Positions 18,772 through 27,210 of a DNA stretch of 47,910 bases are shown here, piece by piece. The translations under genes and the position numbers were made by a program. The stretch is taken from positions 1-47,910 of the forward strand of contig JAHFBE010000006.1 of the NCBI GenBank assembly GCA_023250205.1. The letters are read 5' to 3'. Numbering within the stretch: the first letter of the stretch is position 1; every line of letters begins with the position of its first letter. Source of the DNA: Candidatus Melainabacteria bacterium (lineage in GTDB: Bacteria; Cyanobacteriota; Vampirovibrionia; 2-02-FULL-35-15). A model generated the notes under the pieces. The model saw nothing but the letters and a program-made list of their open reading frames with translations. It was not told the DNA's origin and did no database searches.

Positions 18772-20475
18772 TTATACTTTTCTTAAATTCACAACCTTAG
18801 AATAATATTCATCAATTTGAGACGACACCTCAGCAGCACTCATTTGTAAAAGATCTTTCAATCTCAAAGCAACTGATTCAACTGAATCAGTACCCATGCC
18901 TTCATGAAGTCCAACAGAAAGTCTTCTTAAAAGAACATCATTCACGGTAAATGCCATCTCATTATTTACAGCATGATCAACCTGACCAACTACATCAAGA
19001 GAGTTTTGTGATAACAGTTTTTCTCTCTCTTTGTTACTGTTTATCAACTTTAAGACATCAATAGAATTAGTACCATATAAATTTACAAAATGTTGAATCG
19101 ACTCTTGAGAAAACTGATTAGCACTCCTAGAAAGAGTATCAATAAACCTTTTTTCTGAGACTGGTAGATTTCCACTAATAGGAATTTTCTTTGTTTTAGT
19201 AGACTCAAATTGATAATTTAATTTTTTAAAAGCCAGATCGACAGCCTGCTCTGATAAATTACGATAAGTCGTCAATTTACCGCCAATTATAGAAATGAAA
19301 TTAGAGAATCCCTCTTTCTTATGATCAAAAATTAAATGTCTTCTTGTAATACCAGCCGGATCTTTATCACCCACAAAAGGAAGGGGGCGAACTCCAGCGT
19401 AAGAAAAGAGGATATCGCTTCTTGAAATTTGTTTATGCTTAAATACTCTGTTAGTTTCATTAATTAAATAATTAATTTCATCTTCAGATATTTTTAATTT
19501 ATCTAAATCACCATCAAAATGAATATCAGTAGTTCCAATTAAATAATATTCCTGCCATGGAACAATGAAAAAAGGCCTTCCATCAGATTTAGCACTTACA
19601 TAAATTGCATTTTTAGGTCCTTCATTAAATCGCTTAATTACAATGTGACTACCTTTTGTTCCACCAATTTTTTTCTCAAGATTAGGGCTAGCTAAGTCAC
19701 AAATTGAATCAACCCACGGACCTGAAGAATTTATAATAAGTTTACCCCTTGCAAAATATTTTTTACCTGTTAACCGATCCACAAATTCTAGACCTGTAAT
19801 TGAAGCCCCTTTTCTATCAAAGGAAATAACTTCTGCATGATTTATAACCAGAGCTTGATTGTTTTTTGCCATTAGTGCATTTGCTAAACACAATCTCTCT
19901 GGATATGTAATTTGAGCATCATAATAAAGCGCTGCGCCAACTAATTCATCATTATTTATACTTGGTTCAAAGCTTTCAAACTCAGCTTTCGACATCATTT
20001 TATGAGAAGGCAGACTCTTTCCTATAGATAAGAAATCATACAAAGCCATTCCAGCTTTAATCGTCCAATAGCCTCTTTTATCACTATCAAAAATTGGTAT
20101 GCAAATTGGCAATGGTTTAACCAAGTAATTTGCATTCCTTAGCAATAATTCTCTTTCTGTAAGGGATTCTTTAACAAGACCAAATTCAAGAAATTCTAAA
20201 TATCTCAACCCACCATGCTTTAAACGTGTATTTGTACTTGAAGTAGCAGAAGCAAAATCTTCTTTTTCCAGGAGTAAAACTCTTAAACCTCTTTCACTTG
20301 CATCTCGAGCAATACCACAACCATTAATTCCTCCGCCAATAATAATAAGATCAAATTCCTTATTTAAGTCATCCTTACTAATCCTCTCTTTCACTTTATG
20401 AACTCCTATAGAATAGCCATCTCTCTTACTTAGAAGTGAAGAGTTTACCTCTGTTCCATGAAACCTTACATGCAT
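18772..20475 (-). CDS. glpD: Glycerol-3-phosphate dehydrogenase (FAD, GlpD/GlpA type)
   Basis: Membrane-associated flavoenzyme that oxidises glycerol-3-phosphate to dihydroxyacetone phosphate and passes electrons to quinone. The FAD site is IIGGGINGCG...ERGLRVLLLEKEDF, followed by the family signature SSTNTRLKHGGLRYLE. The middle has GTKGSHIVIKRF and IGTTDIHF, and the C-terminal cap domain is present. I use the ATG giving MHVRFHG, which has a TAGG ribosome site 8 bases upstream; an ATT further up is unlikely. The N-terminal 35 residues before the flavin domain are longer than usual. No glpK or glpF is nearby. Confidence 0.92.
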   Translation of the reverse strand: MHVRFHGTEVNSSLLSKRDGYSIGVHKVKERISKDDLNKEFDLIIIGGGINGCGIARDASERGLRVLLLEKEDFASATSSTNTRLKHGGLRYLEFLEFGLVKESLTERELLLRNANYLVKPLPICIPIFDSDKRGYWTIKAGMALYDFLSIGKSLPSHKMMSKAEFESFEPSINNDELVGAALYYDAQITYPERLCLANALMAKNNQALVINHAEVISFDRKGASITGLEFVDRLTGKKYFARGKLIINSSGPWVDSICDLASPNLEKKIGGTKGSHIVIKRFNEGPKNAIYVSAKSDGRPFFIVPWQEYYLIGTTDIHFDGDLDKLKISEDEINYLINETNRVFKHKQISRSDILFSYAGVRPLPFVGDKDPAGITRRHLIFDHKKEGFSNFISIIGGKLTTYRNLSEQAVDLAFKKLNYQFESTKTKKIPISGNLPVSEKRFIDTLSRSANQFSQESIQHFVNLYGTNSIDVLKLINSNKEREKLLSQNSLDVVGQVDHAVNNEMAFTVNDVLLRRLSVGLHEGMGTDSVESVALRLKDLLQMSAAEVSSQIDEYYSKVVNLRKV

Positions 20476-20548
20476 ATATAACCTATAAGTTAAACACAAT
20501 TTTATCCGAAATACAGAAATTAACGTGTAAAATAAATATAATTAACTG

Positions 20549-21790
20549 ATGGATATTATTAAAGAAAAAGCGATTGGCCTCGTAGGAATATTAGCAATAA
20601 TATTAATCTCTATCCTTTTTTCCAATAACAAGAAATTAATCAATTACAAGTTAATAGTACTGGGTCTTACCCTGCAAATTATTACTGGTTTCTTTATTTT
20701 AAGAGTTCCTCTAGGCAAATATATCTTTGGGATATTAGCTAAAGGAGTTACAACAATCCTTGAATTATCAAGAGTTGGTGGAAAATTTGTTTTTGGACCG
20801 CTGGCTGATCAAACTCTTCTCTCAAATACTTTTGGTGCTTCTAATGGATTTATTTTTATTATTCAAATTGTTCCAACAATTGTTTTTATTTGTGCAACGG
20901 TTTCAGCTCTTTATTATTTCAATATTCTTCAATATATTGTAAAGACTTTTGCCTGGATTTTTAACAAACTACTTGGTGTCAGTGGTGCTGAAGCACTTGC
21001 AAATAGTGTAGTTGCAATAGTTGGACAAGTAGAATCTGCAATAATTATCCAGCCATATTTATCCAAAATGACAAAATCAGAAATACTAACAATTATGACA
21101 GGTGGAATGGCTTGCATCTCTGGTTCTTTAATGGCTATCTATGCTAGTTTTGGGGTAAAAACAGAATATCTACTAGCTGCTAGCTTTATGGCAATCCCAG
21201 GAAGTTTTGTTTTATCTAAAATATTTTATCCAGAAGACAGTATTCCTCTTACAAAAAATTTAGTAAACATTGATTTTAAAGCATCTGAAAAAAATCTAGT
21301 TGAATCAATTTTAGATGGAGCCTATAGTGGAATAAAGATAAGTATTGGTGTAATCGCAATGTTAATTGCTTTTATTAGCCTTATTGCAATGGTTGATAAA
21401 ATACTTTTCATATTAAATCCGGCTTTGAGCTTAAAACTTATATTTGGTTATCTATTCACTCCTATCGTTTATCTCCTTGGAATCCCTTCAAGTGATGTGC
21501 ATATAGCAGCTCAGCTACTTGGCACAAAAATTTCTTTAAACGAATTTGTTGCTTATTTAGACTTCTCAAAAATAATCAGTGAAAACACTTTGAGTCCAAA
21601 GACTATAGCAATAATAACTTTTACTCTTTGTGGATTTGCTAATTTTGGAAGTATTGCTATTCAAGTAGGTGGACTTTCTCAAATGTCGCCGGAACGAAAG
21701 AGCGATTTTGCTGAACTGGGTTTTAAAGCAATGCTTTGTGGAGCCCTTACTTCATGCATCTCTGGTTGTATTGTGGGAATGATATTGTGA
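20549..21790 (+). CDS. Concentrative nucleoside transporter (CNT/NupC family)
   Basis: Inner-membrane nucleoside importer driven by protons or sodium; 413 residues. Family features in order are LGLTLQIITGFFILRVPLG, FVFGPLADQ, a gate helix with IFIIQIVPTIVFI and LYYFNILQYIVK, AEALANSVVAIVGQVESAIIIQPYL, MTGGMACISGS and, near the end, CGFANFGSIAIQVGGL. The shortened loops are typical of the bacterial NupC form. It is divergent from glpD. No nucleoside phosphorylase or deaminase is adjacent, so the substrate range cannot be narrowed. Confidence 0.93.
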   Translation: MDIIKEKAIGLVGILAIILISILFSNNKKLINYKLIVLGLTLQIITGFFILRVPLGKYIFGILAKGVTTILELSRVGGKFVFGPLADQTLLSNTFGASNGFIFIIQIVPTIVFICATVSALYYFNILQYIVKTFAWIFNKLLGVSGAEALANSVVAIVGQVESAIIIQPYLSKMTKSEILTIMTGGMACISGSLMAIYASFGVKTEYLLAASFMAIPGSFVLSKIFYPEDSIPLTKNLVNIDFKASEKNLVESILDGAYSGIKISIGVIAMLIAFISLIAMVDKILFILNPALSLKLIFGYLFTPIVYLLGIPSSDVHIAAQLLGTKISLNEFVAYLDFSKIISENTLSPKTIAIITFTLCGFANFGSIAIQVGGLSQMSPERKSDFAELGFKAMLCGALTSCISGCIVGMIL

Positions 21791-21949
21791 GTCATTTACA
21801 TTTTTAAAAGCTTTAATTATTTTAACTACAATTTTTAGATATTAGCAATCTAATATTAAATTTCAATTAAATTTCGCATCGGTATAAGAAACTTTTTATT
21901 TTCAGTCATTTTGATCAAATTTGTCACACACTGTACTTTATATTATTGA

Positions 21950-21966
21950 AGAAAAGTATCTTTTCT
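21950..21966 (+). promoter_or_regulatory. Leader hairpin before the proline-rich protein gene
   Basis: A perfect 7-base stem (AGAAAAG / CTTTTCT) with a TAT loop ends just before the strong ribosome site AGGGGG. It could affect translation or mark a processing point. No poly-T run follows, so it is not an ordinary terminator. The 188-base gap before this gene otherwise shows no clear promoter pair. Confidence 0.4.
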
Positions 21967-21978
21967 CAGGGGGTAAAC

Positions 21979-23307
21979 ATGACTGGCAGATGTAGAGGCT
22001 ATTATCAACAATCATATCAACCGTACCAACCATATCAACCACAGCAACCTTATTCTCCTCCAACTTTTCATAATCCCATAATTACATCTAATAGAGAATT
22101 AAGTGGAGGTAGACATGAAATAAGATTTTCAGGAGCACCCTCAGGACAATTAATTAGCATTCTTACTGATGGGAGAACATTTACAGATGGTTCAGCAGAG
22201 TCTGGCTCGCACAGCTTTAACATTGCAGATAATCTTGTAAGCTATGGAAGCTTCTCATCAAGTGGGTTTGTTATTAGAAGAGAAGGAAATGAATTTATAA
22301 TGACCATCGGAAGCAATTTAACCGGAGGTAATATTCAAATTGGAAACCATACTATAAATGTTGCAAATCTTAGAAACAGAACTCAGCAACCAGTAGTTCC
22401 TGAATTACAAGCTCCAATACAAGGAGGAGGCTCATCACCAGTAACTGGAACTCCAACTACTCCTACTACTCCAGCAACACCGCCAGCATCAACAGATCCA
22501 ATTCAAAGAATTTTAGATGGGCTTAGTGTTTCAACACCTCAGGAAGATCAAAGGCAAACTTATGGTGGAGTTATAGCGTTTAATGCACCAGTTGGTACAG
22601 TTAGCATCAGATATGAAAGCAGTTCAGGTAATGGTACATTTAACTTTTCAAGAAGCCATTCTAGTGGACCTTTAGAAGCAAATGCAAATGGAGTAGCTTA
22701 TATACAAGCATCGCCAAACGCCTATAGGCAGGTAGGATCAGGGTGCGGAAGCCATCTTATTCCTACTCAAAATCATTTTGGAATTGGAATAGATCCAAAT
22801 TTCAGAGGAACAATTATTGTTTCTATTAATGGTAGGGAAAGGAGATTGGAATATCCAATTCCAGCTACAACTCCATCCTTCCAAAATCCACTTCAAAGAC
22901 CAGATACACCACCAATACCAGAACTTGCTAATCCTATAAGACCTGGGGAATTTGTACCGGTAAATCCAACTGATATACCAATATTAGCAACATCAAACAC
23001 ACTAACTCTACCAGCAGTAACCAGCTTAAATATTCCAACTGCAATTACCAATTTCACTGCTCTTCAAAATAGTTTTCCTTCAACCTTAGAACGAGGTACT
23101 CATTGGGCGAATACTGATGATAGAGAACAAAGGCGTAGGATAGCAACCTTTATGAGACAATATGCTACAAACATTGCAACTTCTATAAGACCTGATGGAC
23201 CAAATATTAGAGTTGGAGATAGAACCTTAACACCTACACAGGCAAGAGAACACTTTGAGGGTTTATCCGAACAATATCGAGCTATTTATAATAGTTATGG
23301 ATTATAG
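21979..23307 (+). CDS. Proline/tyrosine-rich protein with two similar beta-type domains, unknown function
   Basis: It has 442 residues from an ATG with a strong ribosome site (AGGGGG). There is no signal peptide. The first 35 residues are a Q/P/Y repeat (YQPYQPYQP...). Then come two beta-rich domains that look alike: about residues 40-120 with IRFSGAPSGQLISIL and MTIGSNLTGG, and about 180-290 with IAFNAPVGTVSIRY and IGIDPNFRG. They are separated by a Pro/Thr linker. A helical C-terminal domain of about 90 residues (EQRRRIATFMRQYA, LSEQYRAIYNSYGL) closes the protein. No family is recognised. Its lack of an export signal and its repeat-rich make-up resemble the orphan genes at 37-40 kb. Confidence 0.65.
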   Translation: MTGRCRGYYQQSYQPYQPYQPQQPYSPPTFHNPIITSNRELSGGRHEIRFSGAPSGQLISILTDGRTFTDGSAESGSHSFNIADNLVSYGSFSSSGFVIRREGNEFIMTIGSNLTGGNIQIGNHTINVANLRNRTQQPVVPELQAPIQGGGSSPVTGTPTTPTTPATPPASTDPIQRILDGLSVSTPQEDQRQTYGGVIAFNAPVGTVSIRYESSSGNGTFNFSRSHSSGPLEANANGVAYIQASPNAYRQVGSGCGSHLIPTQNHFGIGIDPNFRGTIIVSINGRERRLEYPIPATTPSFQNPLQRPDTPPIPELANPIRPGEFVPVNPTDIPILATSNTLTLPAVTSLNIPTAITNFTALQNSFPSTLERGTHWANTDDREQRRRIATFMRQYATNIATSIRPDGPNIRVGDRTLTPTQAREHFEGLSEQYRAIYNSYGL

Positions 23308-23308
23308 C

Positions 23309-23317
23309 TTAATTAGA
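23309..23317. repeat. Left direct repeat TTAATTAGA (candidate target-site duplication)
   Basis: This nine-base word is repeated exactly at 23507-23515, on the other side of the 190-base element. The last two bases (GA) may belong to the element instead, giving a minimum 7-base duplication. Confidence 0.5.
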
Positions 23318-23506
23318 GGTGTGTAAAGAATTCGAGGATAAGATCGATATGTCATTGCGAGGAGTGAAACGATGAAGCAATCTCACCTGACCGCTATCAA
23401 TTTATTGTCCTGCTCAAAATTGTTATATATAAATGAGATTGCCATGTCGCCCCTTGGGCTCCTCGCAATGACAAAGCTACTCATCCTAGAAAAATTTACA
23501 GACCCC
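23316..23506. mobile_element. Small non-autonomous element with IS256-like ends (MITE or IS remnant)
   Basis: The left end GAGGTGTGTAAA and the right end read inward, GGGGTCTGTAAA, match at 10 of 12 positions. The match continues to 20 of 27 positions, including AGGAT. The element is bordered by the same word TTAATTAGA on both sides (starting 23309 and 23507), as expected for an 8-9 base target duplication. Ends with TGTGTAAA and 8-9 base duplications are typical of IS256/Mutator-type insertions; that assignment is from memory. No transposase is encoded. A GTCATTGCGAGG palindrome is nested at the centre. Confidence 0.55.
23351..23472. repeat. Palindromic repeat, GTCATTGCGAG family, copy A
   Basis: A perfect 14-base inverted repeat forms the ends (GTCATTGCGAGGAG / CTCCTCGCAATGAC). 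A second perfect inner pair lies inside (GCAATCTCA at 23377, TGAGATTGC at 23434). It sits between converging genes and inside the element with IS-like ends. See copies B and C. Confidence 0.8.
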
Positions 23507-23515
23507 TTAATTAGA
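23507..23515. repeat. Right direct repeat TTAATTAGA (candidate target-site duplication)
   Basis: Exact partner of the left copy. It lies 11 bases before the korB stop, so the element inserted in the gap between two converging genes. Confidence 0.5.
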
Positions 23516-23525
23516 TATTAAAGTC

Positions 23526-24434
23526 TTATTTAAATCTTGCTTTTAACTCTTTAGCTCTTTGTTGAGAAATTCCAAGCTCATGATCAACAACTGGAATTGA
23601 AAGTGTTTCCTTTTCAGACTCTTCATAACATGATCTTTCGTTTTGATAGAAGATACCAGTAGCTATAGGCTCTGTACCATCAGGGATTTTCATAGCAATG
23701 GTAAAAGCAGATTCAAGATTACTAGTATCATGTCCTTTTGCATTTAAATCATAAGTATTGTCCTTATAAAATTGTGCCGTGTTAACTTTATTAAAGGTCA
23801 CACAAGGTGAAAATGTATCAATCATTGCAAAGCCTTTATGCATAATTGCAGCTTTATAGATCTCTACTACTTGTTTTGGATTCCCGGTAAATACACGAGC
23901 AACAAAGCTTGCTCCAGAACCTAAAGCTAAAGTCAGTGGATTAAGCGGAGCTTCAGGGTTACCAAACGGAGTAGATTTTGTTTTCATGCCTAAAGCACTG
24001 GTAGGCGAGGTTTGACCTGTAGTAAGTCCATATATGGAATTGTTCATTACAATATAAGTTAAATCAATATTTCTTCTCAATGCGTGAATAAGGTGTCCGA
24101 CCCCTATACCATAACCATCTCCATCTCCACCTACAGCAACTACTGTCATATCATGGTGAGAGAGCTTAAACCCTTGAGCATTTGGCAGAGATCTACCGTG
24201 TAATGTATGCATACCGTAAGTGTTTATAAAACCAGGTAAATTTGAAGAACATCCTATCCCTGAAATAACTGCGACTTCATGCTGTGGAATTCCTAACTCA
24301 GCAAGTGCTCTTTGCAAACAATTAAGCACACCAAAATCACCACAACCTGGACACCAGTCTGGATGAATCTCTCCCTTAAAAGCCTTAGGATCTATAGCTG
24401 GTCTCTCTTTTCTATCAATAATATTTGCTGTCAT
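23526..24434 (-). CDS. korB: 2-oxoacid:ferredoxin oxidoreductase, beta subunit
   Basis: Thiamine-diphosphate subunit of a ferredoxin-reducing 2-oxoacid oxidoreductase, most like 2-oxoglutarate types. The cluster and cofactor start HPDWCPGCGDFGVLNC is followed by GIGCSSN, HTLHGRSLPNAQGFK and the TPP-binding stretch VGGDGDGYGIG...MNNSIYGLTTGQ. The length of 302 residues is typical of two-subunit Kor enzymes. It lies 17 bases after the alpha/gamma gene. The reaction yields succinyl-CoA (or another acyl-CoA) and reduced ferredoxin, and needs Fe-S clusters that the neighbouring SUF system would supply. The exact substrate cannot be read from sequence alone. Confidence 0.92.
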   Translation of the reverse strand: MTANIIDRKERPAIDPKAFKGEIHPDWCPGCGDFGVLNCLQRALAELGIPQHEVAVISGIGCSSNLPGFINTYGMHTLHGRSLPNAQGFKLSHHDMTVVAVGGDGDGYGIGVGHLIHALRRNIDLTYIVMNNSIYGLTTGQTSPTSALGMKTKSTPFGNPEAPLNPLTLALGSGASFVARVFTGNPKQVVEIYKAAIMHKGFAMIDTFSPCVTFNKVNTAQFYKDNTYDLNAKGHDTSNLESAFTIAMKIPDGTEPIATGIFYQNERSCYEESEKETLSIPVVDHELGISQQRAKELKARFK

Positions 24435-24451
24435 AATTTCTCCTATTTATT

Positions 24452-26245
24452 TTAGGCATTCACTAACTGTTTTTCAGCGATCGACTTTTTTTTTAGCTCT
24501 TTTACAATATATTCACCTGTAAATGGCTCACCATCCCAGCGATTAATATGTTCTGTAATTTCAAATCCGGTTTCAGTAAGGATTTGGCGACATAATGCAT
24601 TACACATGTTTGCTTCTACAGATATTAAACGGTTACATTTTTTAAGCAAAGCAAGTGTCTCATTACGAGGTATAGGATAGATATCCGTAAAATGTAAATG
24701 ATTTGCTTTAGTCCCTTCCTTTTCTAATAAACTTATAGCTGATTTAACATAAGCATATGTAGATCCCCATGTAACAAAAGTAGTTTTAGCATTTGCATCT
24801 CCTTCAAGAACTGGGGGCTTAGCATCTCCATTTTCAATCATCAGTTGTACTTTACGCATACGTTTAGCATGCATTTTTACACGTGCTTCACGAGCATGTG
24901 GCAAGCCAGCTTCAACATCAGACATAAGATGACCATATTCATTGTGTTCATCACTTACTACAGTATGCATAGCTCCTGGTGTCCCTGGACGTACTCTTGG
25001 TGATACACCATCTTCAGTATAAGCATATCTCTTATATTTTTCACTGCTATTCCAGCTAGTCATCAGTTTTCCACGTTCAATCTTAATTTTAGAGAAGTCT
25101 AAATCATCTACAGTTCCAAAATGCTCCGATAAGAAAAAGTCACTCATCAATATAACCGGTACTTGATATTTCTCAGCAATGTTTAGTGCTCTGGCTGACT
25201 GATAAAAGCAATCTTCTAAATCTTTTGGAGCAAGAACAAACTTAGGAAATTCTCCATTCCCACTCATTGCTAAATTAATATCTGCTTGTTCTACTTTTGT
25301 AGGGACTCCAGTAGATGGTCCACCTCTTTGAACTAATACAGTAACAACAGGCACTTCTGCCATTGCAGCAAGTCCTTGCCCTTCTACCATAAGGCAAAAA
25401 CCACCACCTGCGGTTCCAGTGGCTGCACGAACACCAGCATTTCCTGCACCAACCACATAGTTTATAGCTGCAAGTTCATCTTCTACTTGCTTAACAATCA
25501 ATTTTTCTGACTGTGCAAGAGTCGATACATAGTGAAGGATTCCTGTTGCTGGACTCATAGGATAAGCAGCGTAAAATTTTAGTCCACCTGCCACTAGTCC
25601 CATACCTATAGCATCATTTCCGGACATAAAAAGCTTAGGATTATTATCCCCTTTAAGCTTCAAGTCAAGGGGCTTAGTATTTGCTTTAGTCCATTCAAAC
25701 CCAAGATTAAAAATAGCATTATTCAGTTCAACAACTTCATTACCTTTTTTAAGAAACTTATGTTTAATAAATTCTAATGTAACTTTAGGATCTAAATTTA
25801 AAGTTTGTACCATAGCGCCAGCAAGCATGACATTTATCATCACAGAATTTACATTAGTAAGCCCAGCAGTATCCACCATAGCCTTGAAATCCAGACCATA
25901 GCAATTAACATCTGAACGCAGAGACTCTATTTCTTCTTTTTTTATACTACCCGCATTGTAAAATATAGTTCCACCTTGCTTAACATCAGGCACGTGAACT
26001 GCTGGTGAAGTCTTATTAAAGAGCAAAACTACTTCAGGTTGTTCACCATGGTCATATTGTTTATCTGGACCAATTGCCATTTGCAACCAAACATGACCAC
26101 CACGAATTGCCGATTGGAATGAATTATAGGCTAAAACATGAAGTCCCATACGTGAACAGGTCTTACCAAGTAACTCGCCTGTGGATTGTATACCATCGCC
26201 TGCTGCACCTGCAATTCGAACTATTACATTATTTTTGTTTGTCAT
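24452..26245 (-). CDS. korA: 2-oxoacid:ferredoxin oxidoreductase, fused gamma-alpha subunit
   Basis: A 597-residue fusion. The gamma domain (about 1-190) starts with RIAGAAGDGIQSTGELLG and has the RGGHVWLQM loop. The alpha domain follows with AYPMSPATGILHY, the glycine-rich VRAATGTAGGGFCLM and VQRGGPSTGVPTK, and a C-terminal transketolase-like domain with VTWGSTYAYVKSAI. Its partner is the beta subunit just downstream. It is the first gene of the pair; a 108-base gap separates it from sufT upstream, and I see no clear promoter in that gap, so co-transcription with the suf genes is possible. Confidence 0.92.
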   Translation of the reverse strand: MTNKNNVIVRIAGAAGDGIQSTGELLGKTCSRMGLHVLAYNSFQSAIRGGHVWLQMAIGPDKQYDHGEQPEVVLLFNKTSPAVHVPDVKQGGTIFYNAGSIKKEEIESLRSDVNCYGLDFKAMVDTAGLTNVNSVMINVMLAGAMVQTLNLDPKVTLEFIKHKFLKKGNEVVELNNAIFNLGFEWTKANTKPLDLKLKGDNNPKLFMSGNDAIGMGLVAGGLKFYAAYPMSPATGILHYVSTLAQSEKLIVKQVEDELAAINYVVGAGNAGVRAATGTAGGGFCLMVEGQGLAAMAEVPVVTVLVQRGGPSTGVPTKVEQADINLAMSGNGEFPKFVLAPKDLEDCFYQSARALNIAEKYQVPVILMSDFFLSEHFGTVDDLDFSKIKIERGKLMTSWNSSEKYKRYAYTEDGVSPRVRPGTPGAMHTVVSDEHNEYGHLMSDVEAGLPHAREARVKMHAKRMRKVQLMIENGDAKPPVLEGDANAKTTFVTWGSTYAYVKSAISLLEKEGTKANHLHFTDIYPIPRNETLALLKKCNRLISVEANMCNALCRQILTETGFEITEHINRWDGEPFTGEYIVKELKKKSIAEKQLVNA

Positions 26246-26353
26246 AAATGCTTCCTGAAAGTATTTGAATACTAAATAACTATACTAACTAAATTATTTT
26301 ATCCGATTTTAGTTATAGATGCCATGAGAATTTATTATGTATCTCATTTTAGA

Positions 26354-26674
26354 TTAGAAAATACCTAATTGATCCTTTGCTTCTTCACTTGCCATTGTTT
26401 TTGGATCCCATTTTGGAGTCCAAATAAGCTTTACTTCTGCATCTTCAACACCAGGTAAAGCTGCCGCTTTTGTATGAACTGCTGCCATAAGCTGTGGTCC
26501 AACAGGACAACCAGGACTTGTTAATGTCATCTCCACAAGAATTTTTTTACCTTCATTTTGGAAATCAACATTATAAATTAATCCAAGATCAACAATACTA
26601 ATACTTAGTTCTGGATCTTGGATTGGTTTAAGCGCTTCCATTACTTGTTCTTTTGTATATTTAATTGTTTCCAT
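26354..26674 (-). CDS. sufT: SufT-like MIP18/DUF59 Fe-S assembly factor
   Basis: At 106 residues it is a whole MIP18 domain, helping Fe-S cluster maturation or delivery. Family marks are ALKPIQDPELSISIVDLGLI near the start and the reactive-cysteine loop TLTSPGCPVGPQL. A strong AAGGAG ribosome site precedes the ATG. It follows sufU after a 56-base gap that contains a GC-rich hairpin, so its level may be set separately from sufU. Position at the end of a suf operon is usual for SufT. Confidence 0.9.
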   Translation of the reverse strand: METIKYTKEQVMEALKPIQDPELSISIVDLGLIYNVDFQNEGKKILVEMTLTSPGCPVGPQLMAAVHTKAAALPGVEDAEVKLIWTPKWDPKTMASEEAKDQLGIF

Positions 26675-26703
26675 AATCCATCTCCTTTTTATTAATCGTT
26701 AGC

Positions 26704-26725
26704 GGGGCAGAATAAATCCTGCCCC
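26704..26725. repeat. GC-rich palindrome between sufU and sufT
   Basis: GGGGCAG and CTGCCCC form a perfect 7-base stem around an 8-base loop, extended past one mismatch by AT/AT pairs. It begins 5 bases after the sufU stop in the transcript. It has no T-run, so it looks more like an mRNA-stabilising or attenuating hairpin, or a small dispersed repeat, than a full terminator. It stands out as GC-rich in AT-rich surroundings. Confidence 0.7.
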
Positions 26726-26730
26726 TACAG

Positions 26731-27210
26731 TTATGAAATTTCCACATGTTCATGACCAATCAAAGCTTCTTCAAAAGTAGTCCACGGCAACAATGCACAT
26801 TTAATTCTTACTGGAAATTTTTTCACACCTTCCAAAGCTTCCAGATCTCCTAAATCAATTTTAGAATCAGTCTCTTTGTCATGCATTATATTTTTCAAAC
26901 AATTAGAAATATTTTTCGCCTCATCAATTGTTTTTCCTTTCAACATGTCTGCAAGGATAGATCCAGAAGCTACACTTATAGAACAGCCATGACCTTCAAT
27001 ATGAACTTTACTAATTTTATTATCTTTCAACTGAAGACTTAATTTAACTTCATCACCACATAATGGATTCATACCTTCAGCACAAAAATCAACTTTATCC
27101 AAAGGCTCCCTACCACAAGGTTTTCTATAATGCTCAAGGATTATCTCCTTATAGAGTTCATCTAATTGGGGGAGTGATCGACTTTGATGTTTTTCTTTCA
27201 TTTGGATCAT
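26731..27210 (-). CDS. sufU: SufU Fe-S scaffold / sulfur-transfer protein
   Basis: Zinc-bound partner that accepts persulfide sulfur from SufS. The ligands Cys-Asp, Cys and Cys are all seen: NPLCGDEV, GHGCSISVASGS and RIKCALLPW. The SufU-type insertion before the last cysteine is present, which separates it from IscU. The ATG overlaps the sufS stop by 4 bases (ATGA), indicating coupled translation; a second ATG 9 bases later (MKEKHQ) is an alternative start. 159 residues. Confidence 0.93.
   Translation of the reverse strand: MIQMKEKHQSRSLPQLDELYKEIILEHYRKPCGREPLDKVDFCAEGMNPLCGDEVKLSLQLKDNKISKVHIEGHGCSISVASGSILADMLKGKTIDEAKNISNCLKNIMHDKETDSKIDLGDLEALEGVKKFPVRIKCALLPWTTFEEALIGHEHVEIS

Noticed and set aside
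20476-20499. Upstream ATT start for glpD
   Set aside because: It is a rare start codon without a ribosome site, whereas the next ATG has TAGG at proper distance.
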